This document shows positions 17,469-26,280 of a DNA stretch of 64,000 nucleotides, piece by piece (position 1 is the first letter of the stretch; each line of letters opens with the position of its first letter). The translations under genes were made by a program, and so were the position numbers. The notes beneath the pieces were generated by a model. It was not told the origin of the DNA. It did not search any database and was given only the letters and a program-made list of their open reading frames with translations. Source of the DNA: Streptomyces sp. AA1529 (GTDB lineage Bacteria; Actinomycetota; Actinomycetes; Streptomycetales; Streptomycetaceae); the NCBI RefSeq assembly GCF_000280905.1, contig NZ_ALAP01000043.1, forward strand, positions 30,025 through 94,024, given 5' to 3'.

Positions 17469-19607
17469 ATGCCGTCCGAGGAAGAGCTGTTCGCGAACAT
17501 CGACGCGTTGCTGGAGGAGGAGCCGCAGCTCCCGCCCCCTGCGGAGCGCGCCCGCCTTCGCGAAGCCGCCGGTATCACCCAGGCCCGGCTCGCGGTCGCG
17601 TTGAAGACATCGACGCAGACGGTGAAGAACTACGAGAACGGCCGCTCCGAGCCGAAGTCTCCGCGCCTGGAGGCCTACCAGCGACTCCTCAAGGGCTGGG
17701 CGGCGAAGTACCCCGCCGACAGTGCCCCCGCCACTCCCGCCACTCCCGCCCCGGTCGTCGTGCCGCAGCAGGAGGCATCCGAGGCGTCCGCCGGTCCGGC
17801 CGCCGGGCCGGAGCAGGCGGAGGCCGCCGCCCCGGTTCGCATTCCTGCCGCCCCGGCCCCGCCCCGCCCCCCTTCCCGTGCGACAGCACGCCCGGAGACA
17901 TCGTCCCGGCGCCCGGCGAAGAAGGCCGCCGCGCCGGTCGCCGACCCGCGCTTCCCGCACGGACCGCTCGCGGTGCTGGACGGCGACGGCTCCGCCTACG
18001 GCGCCGAGGGGATCGTGCTGGACTGCCCGGCGACCACGGTGGTGGAGCTGGTGCAGTGGACACTGCGCGAGTCCGGCCTCGGTGCTCCGAAGCTCAACCG
18101 CCACGGCAAGGACTCCGACCCGCTGATCGTCCTCACCGCCGCGGCCGCCGTGAAGCTCGGGCTGCCCGAGCGTCTGGAAGGGCATGAACAGCGCCGCTCC
18201 CTGCGCCTGCCCGACGACCACCCGGTCGTCAAGCAGGTGGCGAAGGCCAAGTGGCAGCTCACCCAGCGCGGGTTCGGCCCCTGGCCGCGGATCTACCGCA
18301 AGGCGGAAGGCCGCGAGCGGCAGTGCGTGCAGCTGGCGATCCTGCCCTGGGACGCCCTCGACGAGCGCTCCTGGCCCGGCGTGAGCGAGATGGCGCCGGC
18401 CGACGTCGCCCGGACCCTGGGCCTGTACGCACAGCGCGTCATCACCCCGCGCGGATCCACGGCCGTCTCGGGTCTGGAGCTGATGACAGCGCTGCGCCCG
18501 CCGACGAAGCCGGAGCGCGATGCGGAGACCGGCAACTGGATCTCGGGCCACAACCCGGGCTCGCTGGGGACGGAGCCCATGGACCCCGCCCCGCCCGAGG
18601 CCACCGCGGAGCACCCGGTCGTCGTCCGGTCCGGCTGGACCGGCGGCTTCCTCAACGAGGAGGCGTACCAGTGGGTGCGGCCGGTGGACACGCTGTCCGA
18701 TGACGAGTGTCTGCTGCCCCACGCGGTCGGCCTGGATCTGAACACGGCGTTCCTGGCGGCCGCGGCCCGCCTGGTCGTCGGCCTGTCCGCCCCGGACCAC
18801 TTCCACAACGTGAAGTTCAACCCGAAGATCCCCGGCTCCTGGCTGGTCGACCTCTCCCACATCGAGCTGGATCCGCGCCTGCCCTCGCCGTTCACCCCGG
18901 ACGGCTCCCGGCCGACGGGTCCGGCGTGGTACCAGACGCACACCGTCGCCTACGCCCAGGAACTCGGCCACAACGTCGCTCCGCTCGAGGCGTACCTGCG
19001 CAGGGAGACCGGCGCATACCTGGACCCCTGGCACGACCGCCTCAAGAACGCCTATGTCGACACCCTCGCCGGCCTCGGCGTCACCAAGGGCCTGTCCGAC
19101 GTCGAGTTCCTCGCCGCGATGGAGCAGCACAAGCAGGCCGACCCGGCCCTGGCCGCGGTGCTGACCGCGATCAAAGCGACCATCAAGGGCGGGGTCGGCA
19201 AGCTCCGGGAGCGCCCCCAGGGGCGCCACTACAAGGAAGGTGAGCGCTGGCCCGCCCTCGAGCGCCCGACCTGGCGCCCCGACATCCGCGCCGCCGTGAT
19301 CTCCAAGGCGCGGGTGAACATGCACCGCAAGCTGCGCAACATGGCCACCATGACGGGCCTGTACCCCTTGGCGGTGCTCTCCGACTGCGTCGTCTATCCG
19401 AGCCCCGGCACCAGCCCGCTGGACTTCCTGCCCTACGCCGCCTCGGGCAAGCCGCAGCCCGGCGGCTTCCGCCTCGGACCCACACCAGGCCTGGCGAAGC
19501 CGGAGGGCGTCCAGCCGATGCTGTGGGCCGTGGACCTGATGGAGAAGGGGCTGAACCCGGCCCGCCACATCAAGGGCGGCGACGCCGTACTGGACGAAGG
19601 GGAGTAG
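17469..19607 (+). CDS. tap: Telomere-associated protein Tap
   Basis: 712 residues, near the usual length of Streptomyces Tap. Tap binds the folded single-stranded 3' overhang at linear replicon ends and recruits the terminal protein Tpg for end patching. Visible features: an N-terminal XRE-like helix-turn-helix at about 26-75 (ERARLREAAGITQARLAVAL, then TQTVKNYENGRSEPKSPRLE), an Ala/Pro-rich linker (about 80-155), and a long C-terminal region with conserved-looking blocks such as LAVLDGDGSAYGAEGIVLDC, VGLDLNTAFLAAAARLVVG and VLSDCVVYPSPG. Good ribosome-binding site (GGAGGGAGAG). The identity is strongly supported by the adjacent tpg gene four bases downstream. Its presence implies the host replicon is linear, or once was. 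Confidence 0.9.
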   Translation: MPSEEELFANIDALLEEEPQLPPPAERARLREAAGITQARLAVALKTSTQTVKNYENGRSEPKSPRLEAYQRLLKGWAAKYPADSAPATPATPAPVVVPQQEASEASAGPAAGPEQAEAAAPVRIPAAPAPPRPPSRATARPETSSRRPAKKAAAPVADPRFPHGPLAVLDGDGSAYGAEGIVLDCPATTVVELVQWTLRESGLGAPKLNRHGKDSDPLIVLTAAAAVKLGLPERLEGHEQRRSLRLPDDHPVVKQVAKAKWQLTQRGFGPWPRIYRKAEGRERQCVQLAILPWDALDERSWPGVSEMAPADVARTLGLYAQRVITPRGSTAVSGLELMTALRPPTKPERDAETGNWISGHNPGSLGTEPMDPAPPEATAEHPVVVRSGWTGGFLNEEAYQWVRPVDTLSDDECLLPHAVGLDLNTAFLAAAARLVVGLSAPDHFHNVKFNPKIPGSWLVDLSHIELDPRLPSPFTPDGSRPTGPAWYQTHTVAYAQELGHNVAPLEAYLRRETGAYLDPWHDRLKNAYVDTLAGLGVTKGLSDVEFLAAMEQHKQADPALAAVLTAIKATIKGGVGKLRERPQGRHYKEGERWPALERPTWRPDIRAAVISKARVNMHRKLRNMATMTGLYPLAVLSDCVVYPSPGTSPLDFLPYAASGKPQPGGFRLGPTPGLAKPEGVQPMLWAVDLMEKGLNPARHIKGGDAVLDEGE

Positions 19608-19611
19608 GGCC

Positions 19612-20169
19612 ATGGGAGAGATCGACGACGCCATCGAGCGTGCCGACCGGGAGGCGTTCACCAGGAACCCGCCCAAGACCCTCAAGGGCCAGATCAGCTA
19701 CCTGCTCAAGCAGTTCGGCAGCGCGAAGGCCGTCGCGGCCGAGATCGGGGTCACCGCCGACTCCGTCAACCGCTACCGGCGCGGCGCCCGCAAACATCCC
19801 CGCGCCGACATCGCGGCGAAAATCGACGACGCCGTGCGGGCCCGCTGGCAGCCCGGCGTGCGCAAGCGGCGCCGCAAGCAGGCCGCCACGACCCGCGGCG
19901 TGACGGTCGAGACCCGCGCCCGGTTCGGCTACACCGCACCGATCGGCTCCACCGACGACGGCCGCTTCCGCCGCCTGACCGTCCACCTCCCCCCTGCCTA
20001 CGCACAGCGCCTGTTCGACGCCCGCGAGGCCGGGGCCGGCGACCAGCAGATGCGCGGCATCATCGCCGAAGGATTCAAAGAAGTGTATTTCCAGGACGGT
20101 GGAAGCCGCGCCATGGGACTCTCGGATGTCGCCATCAACGACATCGACTATCTGGACCTGGACTTCTGA
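19612..20169 (+). CDS. tpg: Terminal protein Tpg, covalent cap of linear replicon ends
   Basis: 185 residues, matching the known 184-185 of Streptomyces Tpg. Tpg is linked to the 5' DNA ends and primes telomere completion. A helix-turn-helix is visible at about 37-58 (SAKAVAAEIGVTADSVNRYR), followed by a strongly basic patch (RKRRRKQ, about 84-90). Thr114 lies in TAPIGSTDDG; my recollection is that Thr114 is the deoxynucleotidylated residue in the S. lividans protein, and the position agrees. It begins four bases after the tap stop, so it is translationally linked to tap. No telomere sequence is seen in this window; ends may be many kilobases away. Confidence 0.92.
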   Translation: MGEIDDAIERADREAFTRNPPKTLKGQISYLLKQFGSAKAVAAEIGVTADSVNRYRRGARKHPRADIAAKIDDAVRARWQPGVRKRRRKQAATTRGVTVETRARFGYTAPIGSTDDGRFRRLTVHLPPAYAQRLFDAREAGAGDQQMRGIIAEGFKEVYFQDGGSRAMGLSDVAINDIDYLDLDF

Positions 20170-20286
20170 AGAACGGAGGGGCGTGACCGGCTTGATCTCC
20201 CCTTGGCCGACATCGGGCCAGGCGCCCTGTTGCACCAGGGATTCGGGTCGCGAGTGCCGAGCAGAGTTCCGGACCGCGGTGCGGTC

Positions 20287-21708
20287 TCAGCTCTCCACCC
20301 CGGCTTCCCACTTGCGCCGGCGCAGCACGTGGTCGCTGAAGAGGTGGCGGCTTTGGTCGAGCAGTTCACCCACCTCCGCGTCGCCCCGCCGTCCGTCCGG
20401 CGACGGATGCCAGCCCTGTACCGATTGCGCGGCCCAGGTGCGCAGCTTGGTATCCGGGTCCTCGAGCAGCCCGACTGCCGCCCGCAGTGCCACGATGCCG
20501 CCGTACGCGTCGAGCAGCCGGAATGCGCCGAGGCGGACGTGCCGCGGCCGCTCGGATCCGGTGCGCTCCAACAGCCAGTCGGCCGGCAGTTCCTCGGCCG
20601 AGGGCTCCAGGGTGGAGGCGGTCTCGCGGACGACGACAGCGGCAGGGTCGTCGAGAAGCGGCCGCAACTGCTGTGCATCCACGCAGTCCAGTACCCGCAG
20701 CCCTGCCACAGCTCGTGCCCGCACGCCGGCCGCCGGGTGCACGAGCAGCGGCCGCAGCAGCCCGGCGTCCGTGCGGTCCCCGCACTCGGCCAGCCCGATG
20801 ACCGCACCGGGCCGCAACTCGGGGTCGTCCGAGGCCGTGCACCGCTCCCGGTACCAGGCCGCCGGGTCGCCTCCCTGCTGGCGTATGACATACCGCGCGC
20901 AAGCGCGCACGAGCCCGGAACGGTCGCCGAGAAAGGGCTCGGCCTGCTGGGGCCGTCCCGCCCGTCTCAGGGCGGTCACACCGGCCGAACGGGTACGCGG
21001 ATTGCGTGCGGACAGCAGCGGAGGCAGTACCTCCTCGTAGGCGTCCCCATCCCCCAGAGCCGTGAGGGCTGCTGTGGCGCACACTTCCTGGACCACGCTG
21101 TCCGGGTCCCGGGCGGCCGCGCGGGCCAGCTCGGCGGAACCGAGCAGCCGGCCCTCGACGGCCAGCCGGTAGGCGAACCGCCGGACGGTGCGGTCGGGGT
21201 CGGCGAAGAGCACGGCGAGTTGTCCGTGGGACGCCTGACGCAGGATCCGGCCGAGCGCATCGACTCCGAAGGCTCCTCTGTCGCGGCGGCCGACACGAAG
21301 GATGAGCGGCGCGAGGTCGAGGGCGGAGTTCACGTCCAGGGCCTCGCGCAGCACCTGCCGGGCCTGCTCGCGCACGGGGCCGGCCCAATCGGCGCAGCGG
21401 ATCACGACCAACGGCAGCAGACCGGGGTGTCGGGCCGACTGGCGCACCGCTTTCTGACGGATCCGTCCGTCGCGGTGGCACAGGGCGACTGCGAGGCGGG
21501 ACGCGCCGAGTTGAGCAAGGTCGGCGGGCAGCGGGGCGGAGTGCTCCCACTCCGCCAGGAACTGCGGGCGGTGCCAGGCTGCTTCACGCACCTCCGCGTC
21601 GAGCGCGAGCCAGTCACCGGGGTCGGCGACATCAAGCACGCTGTGAAGCGGCGCACCCTCCGCGAGCCGAGCGGCTGCAACTGTCCGGTCCCCGGTGTCC
21701 GCAAGCAT
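20287..21708 (-). CDS. HEAT-repeat protein
   Basis: 473 residues made almost wholly of helical HEAT-like repeats: many units such as PLILRVGRRDRGAFGVDALGR, DPDSVVQEVCATAALTALGD, NPRTRSAGVTALRRAGRP and HPAAGVRARAVAGLRVLD. Such solenoids act as protein-interaction scaffolds; no catalytic motif is visible. ATG 21708 was chosen (GAAGGGG five bases upstream); a GTG two codons earlier (21714) is possible. It is divergent from the barstar-like gene at 21945 and convergent with tpg. Confidence 0.8.
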   Translation of the reverse strand: MLADTGDRTVAAARLAEGAPLHSVLDVADPGDWLALDAEVREAAWHRPQFLAEWEHSAPLPADLAQLGASRLAVALCHRDGRIRQKAVRQSARHPGLLPLVVIRCADWAGPVREQARQVLREALDVNSALDLAPLILRVGRRDRGAFGVDALGRILRQASHGQLAVLFADPDRTVRRFAYRLAVEGRLLGSAELARAAARDPDSVVQEVCATAALTALGDGDAYEEVLPPLLSARNPRTRSAGVTALRRAGRPQQAEPFLGDRSGLVRACARYVIRQQGGDPAAWYRERCTASDDPELRPGAVIGLAECGDRTDAGLLRPLLVHPAAGVRARAVAGLRVLDCVDAQQLRPLLDDPAAVVVRETASTLEPSAEELPADWLLERTGSERPRHVRLGAFRLLDAYGGIVALRAAVGLLEDPDTKLRTWAAQSVQGWHPSPDGRRGDAEVGELLDQSRHLFSDHVLRRRKWEAGVES

Positions 21709-21944
21709 CCCCACCCCTTCAACGCTCCGACAAGCTGATCATAGGGGGCGAGTTCGCACAGGGCGTGCCCATTTTTGCGCCCCGCATCCGGCGAACTCGA
21801 GACTCCGGGCACGCGACCGCGACGCGCCTTCCCTCCACGGCCGGCTCCCTCACCGGGGGGAGCGATCTGGCCGACGACCACGCTGCTCGAGGTGTCACAG
21901 CCGACCGGTGCGAAACGACTTCGCCGTCGGAATCCGGTCCCGGC

Positions 21945-23039
21945 ATGATGGTCAGCGTGCACCAGGACGAAAGCCATCGCGGGCGAATGCGGTACACCCT
22001 GACCGATACGGAGCACGGGCATGCCTGGGGTGTCTGCGACGAGGCGGAGGGATTGTTCGGAGAACCCCGGCGCGGGATCTACGAGTTGTTCGGCTGGGTG
22101 CCACAAGGAGAGGTGCACGGCTGGGTCGGCAACCGAGTGTGGCTGGTGCCGGACGACGAGGCACACGACCCCTGGTTGCTCGAGGACGCGGAGAGCCTGG
22201 GGCAGCCTCTTGGGACGGACAGTCTCGTGCTCACCGGCCTGGACGACTACGAAGGCCCACCCGAGGGACACAGGGGCCGCGTGCGGGTGCACGACGGGCA
22301 CCGTTGGCTGGGCCGCTGCCGGGAATTCGCCCGTGTCCTGCCCCGCGAGCAGGGCGCTCAGCCGCTCGTCCTGAGAGGACTCGCCCCGGGCGACGAGCTG
22401 AAGGCAGCACTGATGAAGGGCACCCGGCGGGCGCTGGACCTGGAGCAGGCTGCCCTGGAGATACAGGACGACCGGGGCGAGCCGCTCACCGAACGCCTGC
22501 TCTGGACCAGAATCACCGCCTGGCGTCCCTCCCCCCACGGAACGGGGCTGATCGACCTGGAGCTCGACGACGAACTCGCCATGCCGGTTCCCGCATACGC
22601 CCGGCCCGTTTGGACGCGGTGGTTCGCCGGGCCGCCGGACACGGCGGCGGCCTGGACCGGGCTCGACACCCGGCGCCGCCGGGCCTGGCACGAACTCGTC
22701 CGGGAGCGGGCCGGCCGGCGCACTCACCGTGACCGGCCGGCCGGTCACGCCTACGCACTCGACGGCCGGCACGTCACCGATGAACCGGGCCTCTACCTGG
22801 CGCTCGGAGAGGCGGTGAACGGTCCGGGCGGGTACTTCGGCGGCTGCCTGGGAGCCCTCGACGACTGTCTGCGCGGCAACTTCGGCTACACCGCCCCCGC
22901 AACCCTGCTCTGGCGGGACGCCGTGACCGCACGCGAACATCTGTCCCAGGCTCTGACACCGGATGGCCACCCCTATGACCTGTTCGGCGAGATCCTCGAT
23001 GTCCTGGAGCAGGGCGGCATGCACGTCACGCTGGCGTGA
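21945..23039 (+). CDS. Protein with C-terminal barstar (ribonuclease inhibitor) domain
   Basis: 364 residues. The C-terminal 85 or so match the barstar fold (LDGRHVTDEPGLYLALGEA, then VNGPGGYFGGCLGALDDCLR). The N-terminal 270 residues form a separate, Trp- and Gly-rich region with two similar halves (WGVCDEAEGLFGEP, GLAPGDELKAALMKGTRRAL) of unknown role. Barstar inhibits secreted RNases such as barnase; no barnase-like gene is visible nearby, so the partner may be elsewhere or the domain may have another role. The start is uncertain: ATG 21945, 21948 and 21987 are all in frame and none has a strong ribosome-binding site; frame is open to 21765. Confidence 0.82.
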   Translation: MMVSVHQDESHRGRMRYTLTDTEHGHAWGVCDEAEGLFGEPRRGIYELFGWVPQGEVHGWVGNRVWLVPDDEAHDPWLLEDAESLGQPLGTDSLVLTGLDDYEGPPEGHRGRVRVHDGHRWLGRCREFARVLPREQGAQPLVLRGLAPGDELKAALMKGTRRALDLEQAALEIQDDRGEPLTERLLWTRITAWRPSPHGTGLIDLELDDELAMPVPAYARPVWTRWFAGPPDTAAAWTGLDTRRRRAWHELVRERAGRRTHRDRPAGHAYALDGRHVTDEPGLYLALGEAVNGPGGYFGGCLGALDDCLRGNFGYTAPATLLWRDAVTAREHLSQALTPDGHPYDLFGEILDVLEQGGMHVTLA

Positions 23040-23985
23040 GCTGCGGCCCGCCCGCCAGGCATCGGGCGGCCACGTCGGACGGCCACCGCCCTTCGTGCGC
23101 CGGCCGGATGGGATGCCTGGGCTGAGGCGCCCAGGCAAAGAGGCCGTTGCAGCGCGGGTGTCCGCGGCCGCAGCCGTGGCCGGGAAGCGAAGGAGGGGGC
23201 GGTGGCACCCCGCAGCTTCGCGTCAACACACCGCGCGACGCACCTAACTCCTTCGAGTGGCGAGGTGTCGATTTGCAGCAGCCCGGTGCGGAGGGGCGCG
23301 ACGCTCTCGACGTGACTGACACACCCACTTCCGGCACGGCGAGAGCTTCGACGAAGGGCCCGGGTCAGGGGTCCCGGGTTCGCTTCCCGCTCACCCGGTG
23401 GCTGCTTGCCCCGCGCACCACCTGGCGGGCTCGGCGCCTGGCCGCCAACTGCGGGATGGGCATGGACGCCCGGACCGCCTGGGTGCTGGCCCGGCTGCAA
23501 CGGCACCCGGAAGAGCGCGGCTCCGCGATACAGCACCTCGGGCCGCGGGGATAGCCGGCGTCGGAGGCGGGCGCGGAGGGCCGGGACCGCCGGTCCGAGC
23601 AGCAGGGGCTCGATGAAGCGCGAGGCCGTCCCGACGCAGGTCCGCACGGCGGTCAGGTCCTGTCCGGAGGAGCGGAACACCACCCGGCGAGGAGACCGGG
23701 ACCGCCTCCACCGCCCACCGCCGAGCCGGAACTGGCCGCCCGCATGGTTCCCCGGTTCCGGGACGCTGGCCGGCGCGCCGCCTGAGCCGCGGGCGACGAG
23801 GTTCACGGGGCGGCAACCCGAAGGTGCTCTCCCGCGCCCTGACCACCTGCGGGACAGGCCGGTTCGCGAAGCCACGAGGGTCAGGGCCGCTGGCGTCCCG
23901 TCACGCGACAGTGACGGGTGGCTGCTGTCGAGGCCTCAGGCGCACAGGGAAGCCCAGGACACCACGCAGCCGACCCACTCCGTGG
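23040..23985. other. 945-base region with no convincing gene
   Basis: Open frames on both strands are long only because of high GC; they are Arg/Pro-rich with no ribosome-binding sites or domains. A plus-strand stretch around 23313-23554 (ending LARLQRHPEERGSAIQHL) has a slightly more protein-like composition and could be a relic, but I cannot name it. A TPsiC-like GGTTCGCTTCC near 23380 does not belong to a complete tRNA fold. Confidence 0.4.
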
Positions 23986-24561
23986 CTACGGGTGCAGCTT
24001 CTCGCCCTTCGCCAGCATCGCCACGTATTTCTCGATCCTGCGGGCCCGGGTCTCGGCCTTCTTGGCCTCCTGGATCCGGTACAGGATCGCGTAGCGGTTC
24101 TGCCGGTCCAGCGTCTCGAAGAACGCCGCCGCGGCCGGGACGGCGGTCAAAGCCGCCGCGAGATCCTCCGGCACCGCTGCGGTCCTGGCGCTGTCGTAGG
24201 CCGCCTCCCAGCGGCCGTCCGCCTTCGCCCGATCGACCTCGGCCTGCCCCGGCGGACGCATCCGGCCCTGCTCGATCAGGGCGGTCACCTTGTCCCGGTT
24301 GACCTTGGACCACTTGCTGCGCGGCTTTCGCGGGGTGAACCGCTGGAGCCACCACTGGTCGTCGAACTTGGCCTTCTGGCCGTCGATCCAGCCGAAGCAG
24401 AGTGCCACGTCGAGTGCCTGGGCGTAGTTCAGCGCGACGACTGCGGGGTCCTTCTTGCGCAGCTTGAGCCAGATGCCGGGCGAGACGGCGTGGTTCTCGC
24501 CGAGCCACGCCTCGAATGCTTCGGCGGATTCGAATGCGACGATCTCCAAGTCCTGAGTCAT
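23986..24561 (-). CDS. YdeI/OmpD-associated family protein
   Basis: 191 residues with the family layout: an opening strand (LEIVAFESAEAFEAWLGENH), the GIWLKLRKKDP segment, ALDVALCFGWIDGQKAKFDD, the RFTPRKPRSKWSKVNRDKV core and a C-terminal helical part (RYAILYRIQEAKKAETRARR). YdeI-like proteins have been linked to resistance to cationic peptides and bacteriocins, but molecular function is unclear. It stands alone between two gene-poor stretches; its length is typical for the family, so it is probably intact. Confidence 0.85.
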   Translation of the reverse strand: MTQDLEIVAFESAEAFEAWLGENHAVSPGIWLKLRKKDPAVVALNYAQALDVALCFGWIDGQKAKFDDQWWLQRFTPRKPRSKWSKVNRDKVTALIEQGRMRPPGQAEVDRAKADGRWEAAYDSARTAAVPEDLAAALTAVPAAAAFFETLDRQNRYAILYRIQEAKKAETRARRIEKYVAMLAKGEKLHP

Positions 24562-25195
24562 CTCAGCAGCGAATCACAGCCGGTTGCATGCCAGGACACG
24601 GGCACGTCCCGCATGCATGATGCCCGTGAACCCGGCTGATCAGTTCTGCTCTCCACGCAGAACGATCAGGCCGGAACTCCAGGTCTTCTCGGTGACACGA
24701 CGCTGCTGTTCGGCCTCGACCGCGTCCGTCGCGTGGGTGGTCCGACTCCACGCACGTTTGCCCCCCCACACCGGCCCTGTGGCTGGACGTGTTCCTCGGT
24801 CGGAGCGCATGTCCGGCCGGGTCCGCTGCTCTCGGACACCGGCCTCGGGGAACATCGGTGCAGCAGCTATCGGTGAATCATGCTCAGGGCGCGAGTGCGC
24901 TGACCCTGTTCTCGTACCCGTGACGGGCCTTGTCACCATCGGATCTGATTGGATTCGCGCCGCCGCGAACCCCCGGGATCGCACGGGTTCATTGGGCACG
25001 CTGCCTGCCTGTCGTCGAACGATCTTTTGAAGACGGATAGTTGCTGCATCGACGTCGAGCGGTACGCGTCCAGCCTGAAGGCTCTCGTCTGCTTCGTCGA
25101 ACGGCCTGACCTCGCCGACCGAGCGCCTGCCCACGAACGCCCGAACGCCTTGGGGACTGCCGCTGTTCCCGCTCCTCTTCCGCGCTGAATCGGTC
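24562..25195. other. 630-base region with no convincing gene
   Basis: A minus-strand frame of 191 codons (24640-25215) is open but has no recognisable domain, lacks a clear ribosome-binding site and runs into the terminator hairpin at 25196. GC content is visibly lower (24880-25080) than in genes nearby. I see no RNA gene. It could be an eroded segment. Confidence 0.35.
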
Positions 25196-25242
25196 CCGGT
25201 CGGGGCTGTCTCCACGCAAAGGCGGGGGACAGCCCCGACCGG
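25196..25242 (-). terminator. Strong hairpin terminator
   Basis: Perfect 15-bp stem CCGGTCGGGGCTGTC with its complement at 25228-25242, extendable by three pairs, including one G-T wobble, around an 11-base loop. It begins 15 bases after the VOC gene stop codon on the minus strand, as expected for a Streptomyces terminator. Confidence 0.8.
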
Positions 25243-25256
25243 AAGCGAGGGCCGAG

Positions 25257-25679
25257 TCAGGACGGTTGAGCGGGAGGGGTCAGGCTGGTGAGGAAGTCGT
25301 CGGTGTAGGTGGTGGTGAGGAATTCCATGTTGTGGCCGTCGGGGTCGTGGACGTAGACACCGCGCCCGCCTTCAAGATGGTTGATGGCCTGCGGCCGGCT
25401 GTGCTGAGGGTCTGCCCAGTAGGGCACGTTGCGCTTCTGGATCCGGGCGAAGACGGCGTCGAACTCTTCGTCGGTCACCCGGAAGGCGTAGTGCGTGGGG
25501 AGCCAGTCCTTGCCCGCGACGAGGTGTTCGGCGTAGTCCAGGGCCGCGTGGTTGTCGAGACGCACGACGGCGAACGGGCCGAGATTCCTGGGCTCGGGTG
25601 TTCCGAGGAGGTCGGCTATGAAGCGCGCTCCGGCGAAGCGGTCGCTGCTGTGGACGATGGTGTGATCGAGCCTGGGCAC
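25257..25679 (-). CDS. VOC-family (glyoxalase/bleomycin-resistance fold) protein
   Basis: 140 residues starting VPRLDHTIVHSSDRFAGARF. Two babb modules with likely metal ligands: His in LDHTIVH, His in PTHYAFRV and Glu in HNMEFLT. Members act as dioxygenases, lyases or small-molecule binders; the substrate is unknown. GTG 25679 is preferred to the ATG at 25694 because GAGAGGA is eight bases upstream of the GTG and the family usually begins with this segment. The next gene upstream is the eroded oxidoreductase, and an operon with it is likely. It ends before a strong hairpin. Confidence 0.85.
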   Translation of the reverse strand: MPRLDHTIVHSSDRFAGARFIADLLGTPEPRNLGPFAVVRLDNHAALDYAEHLVAGKDWLPTHYAFRVTDEEFDAVFARIQKRNVPYWADPQHSRPQAINHLEGGRGVYVHDPDGHNMEFLTTTYTDDFLTSLTPPAQPS

Positions 25680-25742
25680 AAGTATTCCTCTCATCGTGAG
25701 GGGCCGGACCCCTTGGACCGGTGCAGGTCGGGAGTCAGGGAG

Positions 25743-26249
25743 TCAGGAGGTCTTTCCGTTGAGGTGACCAGTCCTGGCGGTGCGGTGAGCTTGGGCCGCC
25801 TGAGACAGGGGCAGCACCTCATGGATGCGCTGGGTCGGCATCGCCTTGTCATGCAGGGCGCTGACGGCGGCGAGAGCGTCGGCGGTTCGGTCATCGGCTC
25901 CGGAAGTGTCGAGGACCTGGGCGAATCCGCCGGGTGCGAGGGCGCGTACGCGGTCGGCCGGGCCGCTGCCGTAGGTGGTGGCTGTCGCGCCGAGGTCGGT
26001 GACGTGGGTGAGGCCGGTGGCTTCGATGGTGCCGGCGAGTTACAGGCCAGGAATGTAGGGCAGGTCCAGGGGCATCAAGGCGGCCATCGCTCCGTTGTTG
26101 AGCTTGAGGTCGAGAGGGTTGACTCCGGTGGCGTGGACGCGGGTACGGACCTGTCCGGGGCCCGGGCCGGGGCCGGCTACGTCGGTGGTGGTGGGGTCCA
26201 GGACGTCCGGGGTCCCGTGGTCGGCGAAGGCAAGGGCATTGGTGCGCAT
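25743..26249 (-). pseudogene. Eroded zinc-type quinone oxidoreductase / NADP-dependent alcohol dehydrogenase relic
   Basis: Two pieces of one medium-chain dehydrogenase (MDR) gene. The 5' piece (26040-26249) encodes MRTNALAFADHGTPDVL through NPLDLKLNNGAMAALMPLDL and stops in PYIPGL. The 3' piece, in another frame, reads LAGTIEATGLTHVTDLGATA, TYGSGPADRVRALAPGG, VLDTSG and ends AMPTQRIHEVLPLSQAAQAH RTARTGHLNGKTS at 25743. A normal protein is about 310 residues; the Rossmann core, with its glycine loop, is deleted, and a second deletion seems to follow VLDTSG. The gene is therefore not functional. It lies just upstream of the VOC gene. Confidence 0.8.
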
Positions 26250-26280
26250 GTTCAGGTGCTTTCTGTGGCGTGACTGAGCG

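Noticed and set aside
23370..23400. tRNA-like T-arm (GGTTCGCTTCC)
   Set aside because: No matching acceptor, D or anticodon stems could be found around it.
23040..23985. 300-codon minus-strand frame
   Set aside because: Arg/Pro-rich composition, no start context, no domain; GC-driven open frame.
24640..25215. 191-codon minus-strand gene
   Set aside because: No domain or ribosome-binding site; runs through the terminator hairpin.
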